Below are positions 45,290 through 58,122 of a stretch of 64,000 nt of DNA, piece by piece. The stretch is from contig CM050448.1 of the NCBI GenBank assembly GCA_027563935.2, positions 70,007,843 through 70,071,842 on the forward strand, written 5' to 3'. Position numbers and translations under genes: made by a program. The DNA comes from Costus lasius (lineage: Eukaryota; Streptophyta; Magnoliopsida; Zingiberales; Costaceae). The notes below the pieces were generated by a model, which was not told where the DNA came from, did not search any database, and worked only from the letters and a program-made list of their open reading frames with translations. Every line of letters begins with the position of its first letter. The first letter of the stretch is position 1.

Positions 45290-48200
45290 ATGAGCTTCAA
45301 TGTGCGATCCCTACTGGAAAGGGAGAAGTTTGCTGGGCCGAACTTCTCTGACTGGTTCGGACACCTTAAGATCGTTCTTAAGGCAGAGAGGAAACTGTAT
45401 GTCCTCGAGACGGCTGTGCCGCCTCAACCCGCTGCGAACGCCGCAAGGGCGGTTCGCGATGCCTATGAAAAGCATGTCAATGATAGCATTGATGTCGCTT
45501 GCCTGATGCTAGCGTCTATGACGCCACCGCTGCAGCGTCAGCATGAGGATATGTCGGCTATAGAGATTATAGCGAACCTCAAGATGCTGTATGCTGCACA
45601 GGCGAGGACAGAATGCTATAATCTGACGAAGCTGTTCTTTCAGAGCAAACTGGCTGAAGGGAGCCCAGTGGGAGCTCACGTGCTCAAGATGATTGGGCAC
45701 AAGGAGGCTCTGGAGAAACTGGGGCATACCATCAACCAGGAGCTTGCTGTGGATATTATTCTGCAGTCTCTCCCGCCCTCTTTCGATGCGTTCATCATTA
45801 ACTTTAATATGAACAAAATCGATTGTACGCCGGCAGAGCTGCTGAATATGCTCTTGACTACTGAGGAATCTCTGAAGGGCAAGCCTTCAACCTCTGTCTT
45901 AATGGTTCCTTCTAGGAACAAGAAGAAGGGGAAGAAGGGCAAGGCCCCTGTCAAGAATTACAGCAAGGCTCTGAAACAGAAGGTAAAGCGGTCGAAGGAC
46001 AACAGGTGTTTCCACTGTGGCCAGCTGGGTCACTGGAAAAAGGACTGTAAAGCGCTCCAAGGAGATAAGAGGGGAAGCATCGCTTCTGGCTCAGGTATAT
46101 ATGTGACTGAGGTCATGTTATCTTCTTCTACCATATCATGGGTGTTGGACACTGCATGTGGAGTTCACATTTGTTCAAATGTACAGGAACTCAAGAGAAG
46201 AAGGCAGGTGGGACAGCATGAGGTAGACCTACGCGTTGGAAACGGGGCACGGGTTGCTGCTGTTGCTGTAGGAGACTATTTCATTTCTTTACCATCTGGC
46301 ATTGTATTGGAATTAAACAATTGTTATTTTGTACCCAGTATTACCAAGAATATTATCTCTATTCCTGCTCTTGTCAGGAAAGGATTTGCCTTTGAATGCA
46401 ATATTTCAAAGTGTGTTTTATCTTGTGATAATATTGTGTATGCAACTGGTTCAATTAACAATGGGTTGTTCATGTTGGACATGGAAAATTCTATACAAAA
46501 CATTGATAACAACAAAAGCCAAGTATGCTGATGACAGCACCTTGCTATGGCATAGTCGTTTAGGCCATATTAACAAGAAGCGCATTAAGCGGTTGCATGA
46601 TCATGGACTGCTGGGATCATTCTCCTATGAGGAGATTGATACATGCAAAGCTTGTTTGATGGGTAAAATGACGAAGTCACCTTTTTCTAATAAAGGTCAA
46701 AGGGCTTCAGGTTTACTTGACCTTATACACAGTGATGTGTGTGGGCCATTTAGTAAACATGCCAGAGGTGGCTATCAGTACTTCATTACCTTTACTGATG
46801 ATTTCAGTAGGTATGGGTATGTCTATTTGATGAGACATAAGAGTGAATCTTTTGACAAGTTCGAAGAGTTCAAGAATGAAGTACAGAATCAGCTAGGCCG
46901 AAATATCAAGGCACTTCGCTCAGATCGAGGTGGAGAATACTTGAGTCATGCGTTTACTGACTATCTAAAGGAGTGTGGGATTATCTCACAGCTCACTCCG
47001 CCAGGAACACCGCAATGGAATGGTGTGTCCGAGAGGAGAAATAGAACGTTACTTGATATGGTTCGTTCTATGATGAGTCAGGCCACTCTTCCATACTCCT
47101 TTTGGGGTTTTGCACTGGAAACAGCTGCAAAGGTACTAAACCGAGTGCCATCCAAGGCAGTTTCAAAGACGCCATATGAGTTATGGTATGGGAAACAGCC
47201 GAGCTTGACATTTATCAGGATCTGGGGTTGCGAGGCTTATGTCAAAAGGCTCGCCTCTGGGAAACTGGAGAGCAGATCTGAGAAATGCATCTTTGTCGGT
47301 TACCCTAAGGAAACTAAGGGTTATTATTTCTACGATCCCAAGGAGAACAAAGTATTTGTTGCTCGGACGGCCATATTTCTTGAGAAGGAGTTTCTTCTGC
47401 AAGAGGCTAGTGGGAGAGAAATAAAGCTGGATGAGATTCCAGAGGAAGGACAAAGTAGTCAAGCACAGTTGGATGTGCCTGAGCCGGTAGATCAGGTTAT
47501 TGAACAACCTGAGGCTCAAATATCACGGGAACCGCGTAGATCGGGAAGGATCCGTCGACAGCCTGAGCGCTATGACGGAGTCTACATCATTGATAATGAT
47601 GAACCCCTCACTTATGCGGATGCGGTCAGTGGACCGGAGTCAGCTAGATGGCTTGAAGCTATGCGAGCCGAGATGGACTCCATGTCAGATAACCAGGTCT
47701 GGGATTTGGTTGATCCGCCTCCGGGAGTAATCCCAATAGGCTGTAAATGGATCTTCAAGAAGAAGATTGACATGGATGGTAACGTAGTTACCTATAAAGG
47801 CAGGCTAGTTGCGAAAGGTTTCAAACAAATCTACGGGTTAGATTATGATGAAACTTTCTCTCCTGTAGCCATGTTTAAGTCTATTCGGATTCTTTTCGCA
47901 ATAGCTGCATATTACGATTATGAGATCTGGCAGATGGATGTGAAAACAGCTTTCCTTAATGGAAATCTGGATGAGGATGTGTATATGACACAACCTGAAG
48001 GTTTCACTGATCCATCAGATCGTCATAAAATATGCAAGTTAAAGAAGTCCATTTATGGACTGAAACAAGCATCTAGAAGCTGGAACATTCGTTTTGATGA
48101 ATCAATCTCTGAGTTTGGTTTCATCAAGAACGAAGATGACCCGTGTGTTTATAAGAGGTTTAGTGGGAGCGTAATTACATTCCTAATCCTCTACGTCGAT

Positions 48201-49175
48201 GATATCTTAATCATTGGAAATGATATTCCTGAACTGCATGCTGTTAAAGCATGGTTAGGAAAATGTTTCCAGATGAAAGATTTGGGAGAAGCAGCATATG
48301 TGTTAGGTGTGAAGATCTACAGGGATAGATCTAAGAGGCTTCTCGGGCTGTGCCAGAGTACTTACATCGATAAAGTCCTGGAGAGATTTCATTTAGAGAA
48401 TTCTAAACGAGGATATCTTCCAGTCAGACATGGTCTGAATCTTTCGAAGAGTCAGTGTCCACAAACACAGACTGAGAAAGATGAAATGGACAATACGCCT
48501 TATGCTTCGGCTATTGGGTCCATTATGTATGCGATGTTATGTACTCGCCCAGACGTCGCTTACGGGTTAAGCGTGACCAGTCGATTCCAAAGTAATCCAG
48601 GTTTGGCGCACTGGATTGCAGTCAAGAACATTATAAAATATCTGCGGAGGACCAAAGATATGTTCTTGATATATGGTGGTCAGGAAGAACTCAGTATTGA
48701 AGGATATACTGACGCTTCGTTCCTGTTGGACCAGGATGATTTCCGATCGCAATCAGGCTATGTTTTTAGCTTGAATGGTGGAGCAGTGGTGTGGAAGAGT
48801 TTCAAACAGTCAACTGTTGCTGATTCCACAACAGAAGCCGAGTATGTTGCAGCCTCGGAAGCATCCAAGGAGGCAGTGTGGATTCGTAAGTTCGTGAGAG
48901 AACTTGGTGTTGTTCCTTCGAGTGCAGATCCTTTGGTTATCTTCTGTGATAACACTGGAGCAATCGCACAAGCAAAGGAACCACGGTCGCACCAGAAGTC
49001 CAAGCACATACAGAGACGGTTTCACTTGATCCGGGAGATCATTGATCGTGGCGAGATCAAAATATGCAAGGTTCATACAGATGACAATCTGGCAGACCCG
49101 CTTACCATGCCTCTGGCGCAGCAGAAGCATGAGAAGCACTGTAATAATATGGGTTTGAGATTTCTCAACCATTAG
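45290..49175 (+). pseudogene. Copia-D gag-pol with a single frameshift
   Basis: The ATG-started frame (MSFNVRS) encodes Gag with the CCHC knuckle (CFHCGQLGHWKKDC), the DTACG protease motif and the start of the pre-integrase region. It ends at 46531. From about 46510 the rest of the polyprotein continues in the next frame to 49175: HHCC zinc site, integrase core, RT with YVDD and RNase H. Compared with Copia-B and -C, one extra base lies in the A/C-rich stretch near 46508-46516, which accounts for the shift. Copia-B and Copia-C read this region in one frame, so this is a mutation rather than a normal frameshift site. One change near the C-terminus (PLTMPLAQQ, against PLTKPLAQQ in B and E) is also seen. 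Confidence 0.92.
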
Positions 49176-49179
49176 ATTA

Positions 49180-49195
49180 AGTGCAAGTGGGAGAT
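49180..49195 (+). other. Copia-D polypurine tract
   Basis: agtgcaagtgggagat directly upstream of the 3' LTR start at 49196, five bases after the pol stop. Confidence 0.85.
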
Positions 49196-50918
49196 TGTTG
49201 GGGTATGCCCTTAAGGCTAATGTTTGAGGCCTTGGGATTGTATAAGTATCATGTAATAAACTCTTATGTTTATAAAGGCATGGTTATTATTCAGGTTGCT
49301 ACCTTGTCTGCTGTAATAAGTGTACTTCTGAATAATGTCTCAAAGCTGTTCAGCTAGGCTGACATGCATATGTCCTTAGTCGAGATATCTTGGTGAACAT
49401 GAGACAGCCTTGATATGATTGAGACTAATATGTGTTCTAATCTTATAGGATGCTTCGAGCATGGAATAAGATGTAGACTCATGGGTACATTGGATGTACT
49501 AGACAGACCCTACTAGGATATTCAATTGCTTGTCACAATGTGAATGATCCTTGTAAGCACCAAGTGGCACATGTCCTCTGACTTGAGATCACTTGTGTTT
49601 CTAAATGATGATTGTCATTGTCTTGAGGTAGTTCAATATCATTTGAAACATAATGATTATAGACTATCTTGGATGGTGAGCTTGAATCAGGTTAGGGCAC
49701 TAGTGATAGACATAGAATTGCCGTCTCCTTGTTTAAGGAGTGTGATGTTCTAAAGGGCCCCCCTATATGAGATGATTGAGATAGTGTATGGCCATACCCA
49801 GATGACTATGTTCATCTGATCTAATCATGCTCATCGTATTGGAGTTACAAGCTTGACCCGCTTGTCCAATAAGAACATCCAGTGGCAAAGGACACATGTA
49901 TGCCTAGTGAAGTTGATTCACACTTGTGCTGTGGTTTGGGTGAAGTCTTGGAAGACTCTTTCCTTTATATCGGGAGACAGTGATGTGTTGCTAGATACCC
50001 CTCACTGATCGTGATAACGAAAGTTATCGTTACCGACATTTAAAGGAAACCCTCAGGGTCGCACAATTTGATGATATGGCTTACTTAAGTCAGATCGTGT
50101 GGACTGAATTGTTTGGGTTCAGTTTAAAGGGATAGAGGCTCTGATTGTAAGTGAGATCTGGTCTGATCATGTTTGATTGATTGGGACTTGAGATCGGTAA
50201 GCTTCGATCGAGAGTATTGATGCTAGATCGGTGAGATCAAGAGTATCACGAGATCAACGGTTAGATATTGAACCATTGGTTCAATGAGATCTAGACCATG
50301 GCTTGGGCTGGTTTAATTTGGTTCTTGAACCAAATTGAAATGGATTGAAGTGGCTTGAACCGGTTCACAAGGGTGAACGCTTGGTTCAAGGGGTTAGGCG
50401 TTTTGGTTCGGTAATGGGCGCATAGCTTCATCTCTTCCATTTATGGAAAGTATTGAAGGCGACTTCACCTTAACGCCAAAGCGTTTTGAACGCTCGACTT
50501 CACTCCTCTCTTCTCAACGTTCATCCTTGGAGGTGAGAGCATTCGGACGAGAAGAGGAGGAAGGTTGCTCTCGCCAAGCTTGATCTCCAAAACTCCTTCA
50601 CGCGACAAGGGATACTTTGGAGCCTTGCTAGCACAAGGGACGTTCAAGGTGTAGGCCTTCTTCTTCTTGTGTGCGATTCCTTTGGAGAAGTTCTCTTTGA
50701 ACTTTGCTTCCAAGCCGACATCCGATCTATGGCATTGGTATGATCACATTCTTGATCTAATGAAATATTATAGTTGATCATATGAGCACATAAGCGATTG
50801 AATTCTTGAAACCCTAGCAAAATGCATGCGCCCCCTTGTTTAGGGTTTTTCGGCCCCCCCCCCCTTTCTTGAAAGGGGTTTTTAACCGCTTGCGCTCCCC
50901 CTTGAAGGGGACCCTTCA
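49196..50918 (+). repeat. Copia-D 3' LTR
   Basis: It is 1723 bp. It differs from the 5' copy at about two substitutions (gtactagac against gtactggac near 49500; gggcgcatag against gggcgtatag near 50420) and by two extra C in the run near 50855. The hairpin gataac-gaaa-gttatc recurs at 50013-50028. Confidence 0.95.
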
Positions 50919-50959
50919 ATTGGTATCAGAGCTAGGATCTTATATGATTCATATGATTG

Positions 50960-53625
50960 AGGAAAGCAGTCTTCACATCCATTTGCCAGATCTCATAATC
51001 ATAATATGCAGCTATCGCGAGAAGAATCCGAATAGACTTAAACATAGCTACAGGAGAGAAAGTTTCATCATAATCTATCCCGTAGATTTGTTTGAAACCT
51101 TTCGCAACTAGCCTGCCTTTATAGGTAACCACGTTACCATCCATGTCAATCTTCTTCTTGAAGATCCATTTGCAGCCTATAGGGATAACTCCCGGAGGCG
51201 GATCAACCAAATCCCAAACTTGGTTATCTGACATGGAGTCCATCTCGGCTCGCATAGCTTCAAGCCATCTAGCTGAGTCCGGTCCACTGACCGCATCCGC
51301 ATAAGTGAGGGGTTCATCACTATCAATGATGTAGACTCCGTCATAGCGCTCAGGCTGTCGACGGATCCTTCCCGATCTTCGCGGTTCCCGTGATATCTGA
51401 GCCTCAGGTTGTTCAATAACCTGTTCTACCTGCTCAGGCTCATCCAACTGTGCTTGACTACTTTGTCCTTCCTCTGGATTCTCATCCAGCTTTATTTCTC
51501 TCCCACTGGCCTCTTGCAGAAGAAACTCCTTCTCAAGAAAAATGGCCGTCCGAGAAACAAATACCTTGTTCTCCTTGGGATTGTAGAAATAATAACCCTT
51601 AGTTTTCTTAGGGTAACCGACAAAGATACATTTCTCAGATCTGCTCTCTAGTTTCCCAGAGGCGAGCTTTTTGACATAAGCCTCGCAACCCCAGATCCTG
51701 ATAAATGTCAAGCTCGGCTGTTTCCCATACCATAACTCATATGGGGTCTTTGAAACTGCCTTGGATGGCACTCGGTTTAGTACCTTTGCAGCTGTTTCCA
51801 GTGCAAATCCCCAAAAGGAGTAAGGTAGAGTAGCCTGACTCATCATAGAACGAACCATATCCAGTAAGGTTCTGTTCCTCCTTTCGGACACACCATTCCA
51901 TTGCGGTGTTCCTGGCGGAGTGAGCTGTGAGATAATCCCACACTCCTTTAGATAGTCAGTAAACGCATGACTCAAGTATTCTCCACCTCGATCAGAACGA
52001 AGTGCCTTGATATTTCGGCCTAGCTGATTCTGTACTTCATTCTTGAACTCTTTGAACTTGTCAAAAGATTCACTTTTATGTCTCATTAAATAGACATACC
52101 CATACCTACTGAAATCATCAGTAAAGGTAATGAAGTATTGATAGCCACCCCTGGCATGTTTACTAAATGGCCCACACACATCACTGTGTATAAGGTCAAG
52201 TAAACCTGAAGCCCTTTGACCTTTATTAGGAAAAGGAGACTTTGTCATTTTGCCTATTAAACAAGCTTTGCATGTATCAATCTCCTCATAGGAGAATGAT
52301 CCCAGCAGTCCATGTTCATGCAACCGCTTAATGCGCTTCTTGTTAATATGGCCTAAACGACTATGCCATAGCAAGGTGCTGTCATCAGCATACTTGGCTT
52401 TCTTATTGTCAATGTTTTGTATAGAACATTCCATGTCCAACATGAATAACCCATTGTTAATTGACCCAGTAGCATAAACAATATTATCTAAAGATAAAAC
52501 ACACTTTGAAATATTGCATTCAAAGGAAAACCCTTTCCTGACAAGAGCAGGAATAGAGATAATATTTTTGGTAATGCTAGGAACAAAATAACAATTGTTC
52601 AGTTCTAATACAAGTCCAGATGGTAATGAGATGTAATATTCTCCTACAGCAACAGCAGCAACCCGTGCTCCGTTTCCAACTCGTAGGTCCACCTCATGCT
52701 GTCCCACCTGTCTTCTTCTCTTGAGTTCCTGTACATTTGAACAAATGTGAACTCCACATGCAGTGTCCAACACCCATGTTATTACAGAAGAAGAAAACAT
52801 GACCTCAGTCACATAAATACCTGAGCCAGAAGCGATGCTTCCCTTCTTATCTCCTTGGAGCGCTTTACAGTCCTTTTTCCAGTGACCCAGCTGGCCACAA
52901 TGGAAACATCTGTATTCCTTCGACCGCTTAACCTTCTGCTTCAGGGCCTTGTTGTAGTTCTTGACTGGGGCTTTGCCCTTCTTCCCCTTCTTCTTGTTCC
53001 TTGAAGGAAACATCAAGACAGAGGTTGAAGGCTTTCCCTTTAGAGTCTCCTCTGTAGTCAAGAGCATATTCAGCAACTCTGCCGGAGTACAATTGATTTT
53101 GTTCATATTAAAGTTAATAATGAACGCATCGAAAGAAGGCGGGAGAGACTGCAGAATAATGTCTACAGCAAGCTCCTGATTGATGGTGTGTCCCAGTTTC
53201 TCTAGAGCCTCCTTGTGCCCAATCATCTTGAGCACGTGAGCTCCCACTAGACTCCCTTCAGCCAGTTTGCTCTGAAAGAACAGCTTAGTCAAATTGTAGC
53301 GCTCAGTCCTTGCCTGTGCAGCATACAGTATCTTGAGGTTTGCTATCATTTCTATAGCAGACATATCCTCATGCTGACGCTGCAGCGGTGGCGTCATAGA
53401 CGCTAGCATCAGGCAAGCGACATCAATGCTATCATTGACATGCTTTTCATAGGCTTCCTGAACCGCCCTTGCGGCGTTCGGAGCGGGTTGAGGCGGCATC
53501 GCCGTCTCGAGGACATACAGTTTCCTCTCTGCCTTAAGAACAATCTTAAGGTGTCCGTACCAGTCTGAGAAGTTTGGCCCAGCAAACTTCTCCCTTTCCA
53601 GTAGGGATCGCACATTGAAGTTCAT
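50960..53625 (-). pseudogene. Copia-C gag-pol, truncated in RT
   Basis: The ATG-started frame runs open for about 890 codons: Gag with a CCHC knuckle (CFHCGQLGHWKKDC), protease DTACG, HHCC site, the complete integrase core, and reverse transcriptase up to MDVKTAFLN. There the element meets the Copia-D tail, and a few foreign codons follow before a stop. YVDD, the rest of RT and RNase H are gone, so it cannot be autonomous. No stop or frameshift is seen in the part that remains. Confidence 0.93.
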
Positions 53626-55432
53626 GGTGTTCGTTGCTGCAGGAATCTACAACAATGCAAGAACAGCAAGGTCAGTATCAATGTAAAGAATCAATTCAGG
53701 ACTTAAGAATGATTCTTTTCTCACTATTTTATCTGACTGAAAAATCCATGAAAACAGTCCGAAAGAGTAACACTCTTTTAGTGAGATGGGATCCAGATTT
53801 CATACTTGGTCTCCGCGTCCCGCTCAGGCGAGATAAGATGCACAGAGAGTACAAGCACTAATTTCTGGTAGGCAGTCCCTGCCAATCGCCAACCCGTACG
53901 ATTCCCCTTCATCTGGGCAATCCAGCAGACTGTGCCAACTGAGTTGGTACAACACAGTCGCTGATCCCACAGATGGCTGCCTCCATGTGCTACCATATGC
54001 GCCACATATGTAGCCTACATGGTCAAGCTGACCTGACCTACTCCCTGGACCACCACGTGCTATGCTGAGCAACGAGAAGCGATAAATCCCTTCTCTGTAA
54101 CACGCAGGTGTAATCACACACCGTCTGAAGATAGATGGGCGTGCCCACTGAGTGGGTACAACACGGCCCCAACGATAGTCAGAACAGTGAGGTTTCGCGT
54201 CAGAAGGCTTTACGTGCTTGATATTTAACGTTGGATTTTAACGGTCTTTTATCTTCTCAACTATCATGCAATTCCTATGGTGATAGCAGAAGATAAATAA
54301 ATCATGCAATTCTAATTATATAAACAATAAATAGAAAGCATGCTGATCTTATGTGGTAAAAGCCCATTAAGCCTAAGTAAGACCTTAACCTAACTTAAGT
54401 CTTCACTTGCTTTTCTTCATGGGGCTTTTGCTTCTCATCTGGCCCAACCTAGGGCCCAAGCGCCAACTGCAGCTCAGGTGCGCCCACCAGGGAAAATGCG
54501 CCTGTCCTAGGGTCGAACCCTAGACCTCCCGTCTGGTCAAGCCACTGCTGCATGCGCCTCTGCCAAGTGTGCTCTGTGCTCTTGTCTGATTAAAATACAA
54601 TTTAATCTATCTAGACAAGATTGACTCGCAGGTCAATTACAGTTTATAAATTAAATAAAAATGTGATGCGCAGATCACAATAAAAATTAATTTACAAATT
54701 TTAACCAGGCACGCAGGCCCCAGCACAGCACACATTAATTAGGCGTCCCACATAAGATTAAATAAACAAGCATATGCTTACAATCAACATGTGATCCATT
54801 CATGAAAATAAAATTTTCGAAAAACCCATTGGCTTCAATTTTATTTTCCTTATGTACCCTACTACCTTACAACGGTCCATTAATAGGGATCCACTCATCA
54901 GACCTAGTCAGATCCACTGCCCTTTCATGCACCAAGTCCTAACTGACTTGAGTCGACCCAGTGGTCAACTATGCATGCGCTAGGGCTGAACAACCTACAT
55001 GAGTTTTGGCAAGCGGGTGTGACCCCGGGCCTAACTCATGCGTGTTCACTGGTTGTCTCAACCAGACCTCGCTACACGCCTTTGATGCAGTCGACCTATA
55101 GCCACCTTATGCTTGCGCATAGGTGCCATCTGGTCGACCCATCTAGGCTGTCAGATGGTCTGATCAGACTAGTTGGATCTGAACTAGAGATGACTTCAAC
55201 CCTACTAACCCGTCTAAGGACTTATAGCAGGCGCCACTTAGATCTAAGGTGAGTCGCGCAAGTAAAGAAGTTTTTGAGAAAAACTAAATGGATGCGCCAA
55301 CTAGATACATGCGCTAATGATAAAAATCATACATCATGTAGTTTTCGCATGAAGGTTAGATCTAAGGTGTTGCACAAACATGGATCACTAGCAATCATAC
55401 AAACATGCATATAAACTTGCTCTGATACCAAT
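53626..55432 (-). other. Copia-C leader
   Basis: 1807 bp between gag and the 5' LTR, closely similar to the Copia-B leader. It contains hairpin 2 (53929-53958: actgtg, ttgta, ccaact-c-agttgg, cacagt in sense), hairpin 1 (54140-54165) and the T-arm-like palindrome (54507-54523). The 75-codon frame on the minus strand (54005 down to 53778) has no known domain. Confidence 0.8.
55419..55430 (-). other. Copia-C primer-binding site
   Basis: Minus-strand TGGTATCAGAGC two bases from the 5' LTR, complementary to initiator tRNA-Met. Confidence 0.9.
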
Positions 55433-57114
55433 TGAAAGTCCCCTAACAAGGGGGAGCGAAACCCTAATAGGCGCATATGGAGGTTTACATGCAGCGGAAG
55501 GGGTTTCTAGGGATCGAATGCATGATATATGATCAACTTTAAAATCAATCGCAATAGAATGGTAATGACTCATACCATGGCCATTGCTTAGATGGTGTCT
55601 AGGAAGAAGAGAGAACGATGGGGTTCTCCTCCAAAGCGCCACACACAAGATGATCGATGGCTTGCTCCTTGGACGCTCCTTGTGCTAGCAAGGTTCCCCA
55701 AGTGACCTTGTCGTGTGAGAAGGGATGAAGAAGATGAGATCCACTGCTTGGCGATTCTTCCTTGTCGTCAAAACCTCTTCCACGAGAGTGCCTCCAAAAC
55801 ACACGAGAAGAGAGGGGCGACAACAATAGGCATGAAGAGGTGAGGCGTGGTCACGTATGTGATCATGCTTTCTAAAAATAGAAAGCCACTCCTCAACATG
55901 CGATCAAGGGTTTTTCCCAATCGCATATTTCTCTTAACTTGAACCGTGCACTCACATGATGAGCTGGTTCAATTTTGGTTTGGTTCAAAGACCAATTAAC
56001 CCAAGCCATTAGTCCAGATCACATTAAACCCTAAGGTTCTTGATCTGACCGTTGATCTCTTGATGCTCCTGATCTCACCGATCTAGCATCCATTCTCTCA
56101 ATCGAAGCTTACCGATCTCAAGCCCTAATCAATCAAACATGATCAGACCAGATCTCACTCACAATCAGGGATTAAATCCCTTTAAACTGAACCTAAACAA
56201 TTCAGTCCACACGATCTGACTTAAGTAAGCCATATCATCAAATTGTGCGACCCTAAGGGTTTCCTTTAAATGTCGGTAATGATAACTTACGTCATCACGA
56301 TCAGTGAGGGGTATCTAGCAACACATCACTGTCTCCCGATATAAAAGAAAGAGTCTTCCAAGACTACACCCAAACCACAGCACAAGTGTGAATCCACTTC
56401 ACCAGGCATACATGATTCCTTTGCCACTGGATGTTCTTATTGGACAAGCGTGTCAAGCCTGTAGCTCCAATATGATGAGCATGATCAGATCAGATGAACA
56501 TAGTCACCTGGGTATGGCCATACACTTTCTCAATCATCTCATCCAGGGGGGGCCCCATTAGAACATCACACTCCAATGAAGGAGACGGCTATCCTTTATC
56601 TATCACTAGTGCCCTAACATGACTCAAGCTCACCATCCAAGATAGTCTATAACCATTATGTTTCAAATGATATTGAACTACCTCAAAACAATGACAATCA
56701 TCATTTAGAAACACAAGTGATCTCAAGTCAGAGGAAATGTTCCACTTGTTGCAATCAAGGATTATTCACATTGTGACAAGCAATTGAATATCCTAGTAGG
56801 GTCTGTCCAGTACATCCAATGTACCCATGAGTCTACATCTTATTTCATGCTCGAAGCATCCTATAAGATTAGAACACATATTAGTCTTAAGCATATCAAG
56901 GCTGTCTCATGTTCACCAAGATATCTCGACTAAGGACACATAGCATGTCAGCCAAGCTGAACAGCTCTGAGACATTATTCAGAAGCACATGTATTGCAGC
57001 AGACAATGTAACAAACTAAATAACAACCATTGCCTTTATAAACACAAGGGTTTATACATGATACTGTTACAATCCCAAGGCTTCAAACATTAGCCTTAAG
57101 GGCATACCCCAACA
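55433..57114 (-). repeat. Copia-C 5' LTR
   Basis: 1682 bp from tgaaagtcccc to ataccccaaca on the plus strand. It carries the U5-end hairpin cccct-aaca-agggg (55440-55453) and gataac-ttac-gtcatc (56281-56296). It is flanked on the right by the ctagg target duplication and gypsy gag. Confidence 0.95.
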
Positions 57115-58000
57115 CTAGGGCTGTCTCGGCCTGCTCCTCCAGGATGTACTTCTCTGCGGTGCGGGCACGATCCAGCATCTCAGCATAAGTCTCCAAGTGC
57201 TGCAATCCTACCTTCTGTCTGATATCGCTTCTGAGACCCCTAAGAAATTTCTTAGCTCGTCTATCCTCAGTATTTATCAAGTGTGGGGCATACTTCCCAA
57301 GCTTTGAGAACATCAAGTCATATTGATCCACCGTCATGTCTCCTTGTTCCAAGTGGATAAACTCCACCTCCCTATCCTCAACCAGGCTGGTGGGAAAGAA
57401 TTTCTCATTGAACCGGGACAAGAAGTATTGCCACGTCACCGGTTCGGATCTGTCCACCGCGAGTCTCTGCTCACTCTTCCACCACACATCTGCGTCACCA
57501 CGCATCATATAAGTGGCCAAACATAATCTGTCCTCATCTAAACATCGCATCACTTGAAAGATCTTCTCCAAGCCCAAACGCCAGTCCTCTGCCGTCCTGT
57601 AATCTGGACTCCCATAAAAAGAGCTAGGGCCCAACCGCTGGAATTCACCCACAAGCAAGGCATAGCACTTATGGGTGTCCTCCGGCAAGCTAACCCCCGA
57701 GCCCGAGCCAGACTCAGACCCCCGCCCCTGCGTCGGTATCTGTGTCTGAGATAGAAGCTGCAACTGCTCTCTGAACTCGCGTTGCTGTTCGCGATTCTGC
57801 TGTAACAGCTGCTGCTGCACCTCCTAGTGCTGGGTCTGCTGCTGCTGCAGCATCTGAGCCTGTTGCTGGATTAGTGCGTTCTGTTGCTGCACCATACCAG
57901 TCAAAGACTCCATAGCCCGCAGGAATTCAGCAGTCTGATCACTGCTGCCAGTACTAGCACTCAACCTGGGGCGCACCATACTGGCTCCTTCAATACACAT
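57115..58000 (-). pseudogene. Gypsy-B gag N-terminal part with a stop
   Basis: It matches the left gag copy from the ATG at 58000 (or 57979) to the Copia-C insertion site and covers the Q-rich part and the Gag domain. A single base change at 57824-57826 turns a glutamine codon in the HQEVQQQ region into TAG. The left copy reads CAG there. The rest of Gag is at 40278-40669, on the other side of Copia-C. Confidence 0.9.
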
Positions 58001-58109
58001 AGATCAAAGTTACAATCAAGTCAGTTCTCAAACAAGGTTCCTAGCTGTCTAGCAATACACAAGCAAGGTTTTCCACCCCCAATACAGCTATTATTCGCTA
58101 GCTCATTCC

Positions 58110-58119
58110 TCTGATACCA
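58110..58119 (-). other. Gypsy-B primer-binding site
   Basis: Minus-strand TGGTATCAGA three bases inside the 5' LTR, as in the left copy. The short leader to gag holds nothing else recognisable. Confidence 0.8.
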
Positions 58120-58122
58120 TTC

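Larger units (their letters stand above)
41969..50959 (+). mobile_element. Copia-D: plus-strand Ty1/copia element plus 41-bp internal tail
   Basis: LTR 41969-43689, primer site, leader, gag-pol with one frameshift, polypurine tract, LTR 49196-50918. The LTRs differ by about two substitutions and the length of a C run, so the insertion is young. After the 3' LTR, bases 50919-50959 repeat the start of the internal region (primer site and tatatgattc) with one change, as if a second tandem copy began there and was deleted. No target duplication is visible: gtcag on the left, no counterpart on the right. The insertion point lies within the Copia-C LTR, in opposite orientation. Confidence 0.92.
40670..57114 (-). 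mobile_element. Copia-C: Ty1/copia element, itself interrupted by Copia-D
   Basis: Flanked by ctagg duplications, this minus-strand element has a partial 3' LTR (40670-41968), gag-pol up to early reverse transcriptase (50960-53625), leader, primer site and a complete 5' LTR (55433-57114). Without Copia-D it is 7.45 kb. Comparison with Copia-B shows that about 1.6 kb is missing at the Copia-D site: the last 380 bp or so of the 3' LTR, the polypurine tract, RNase H and most of RT. The element sits in gypsy gag. Confidence 0.9.
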
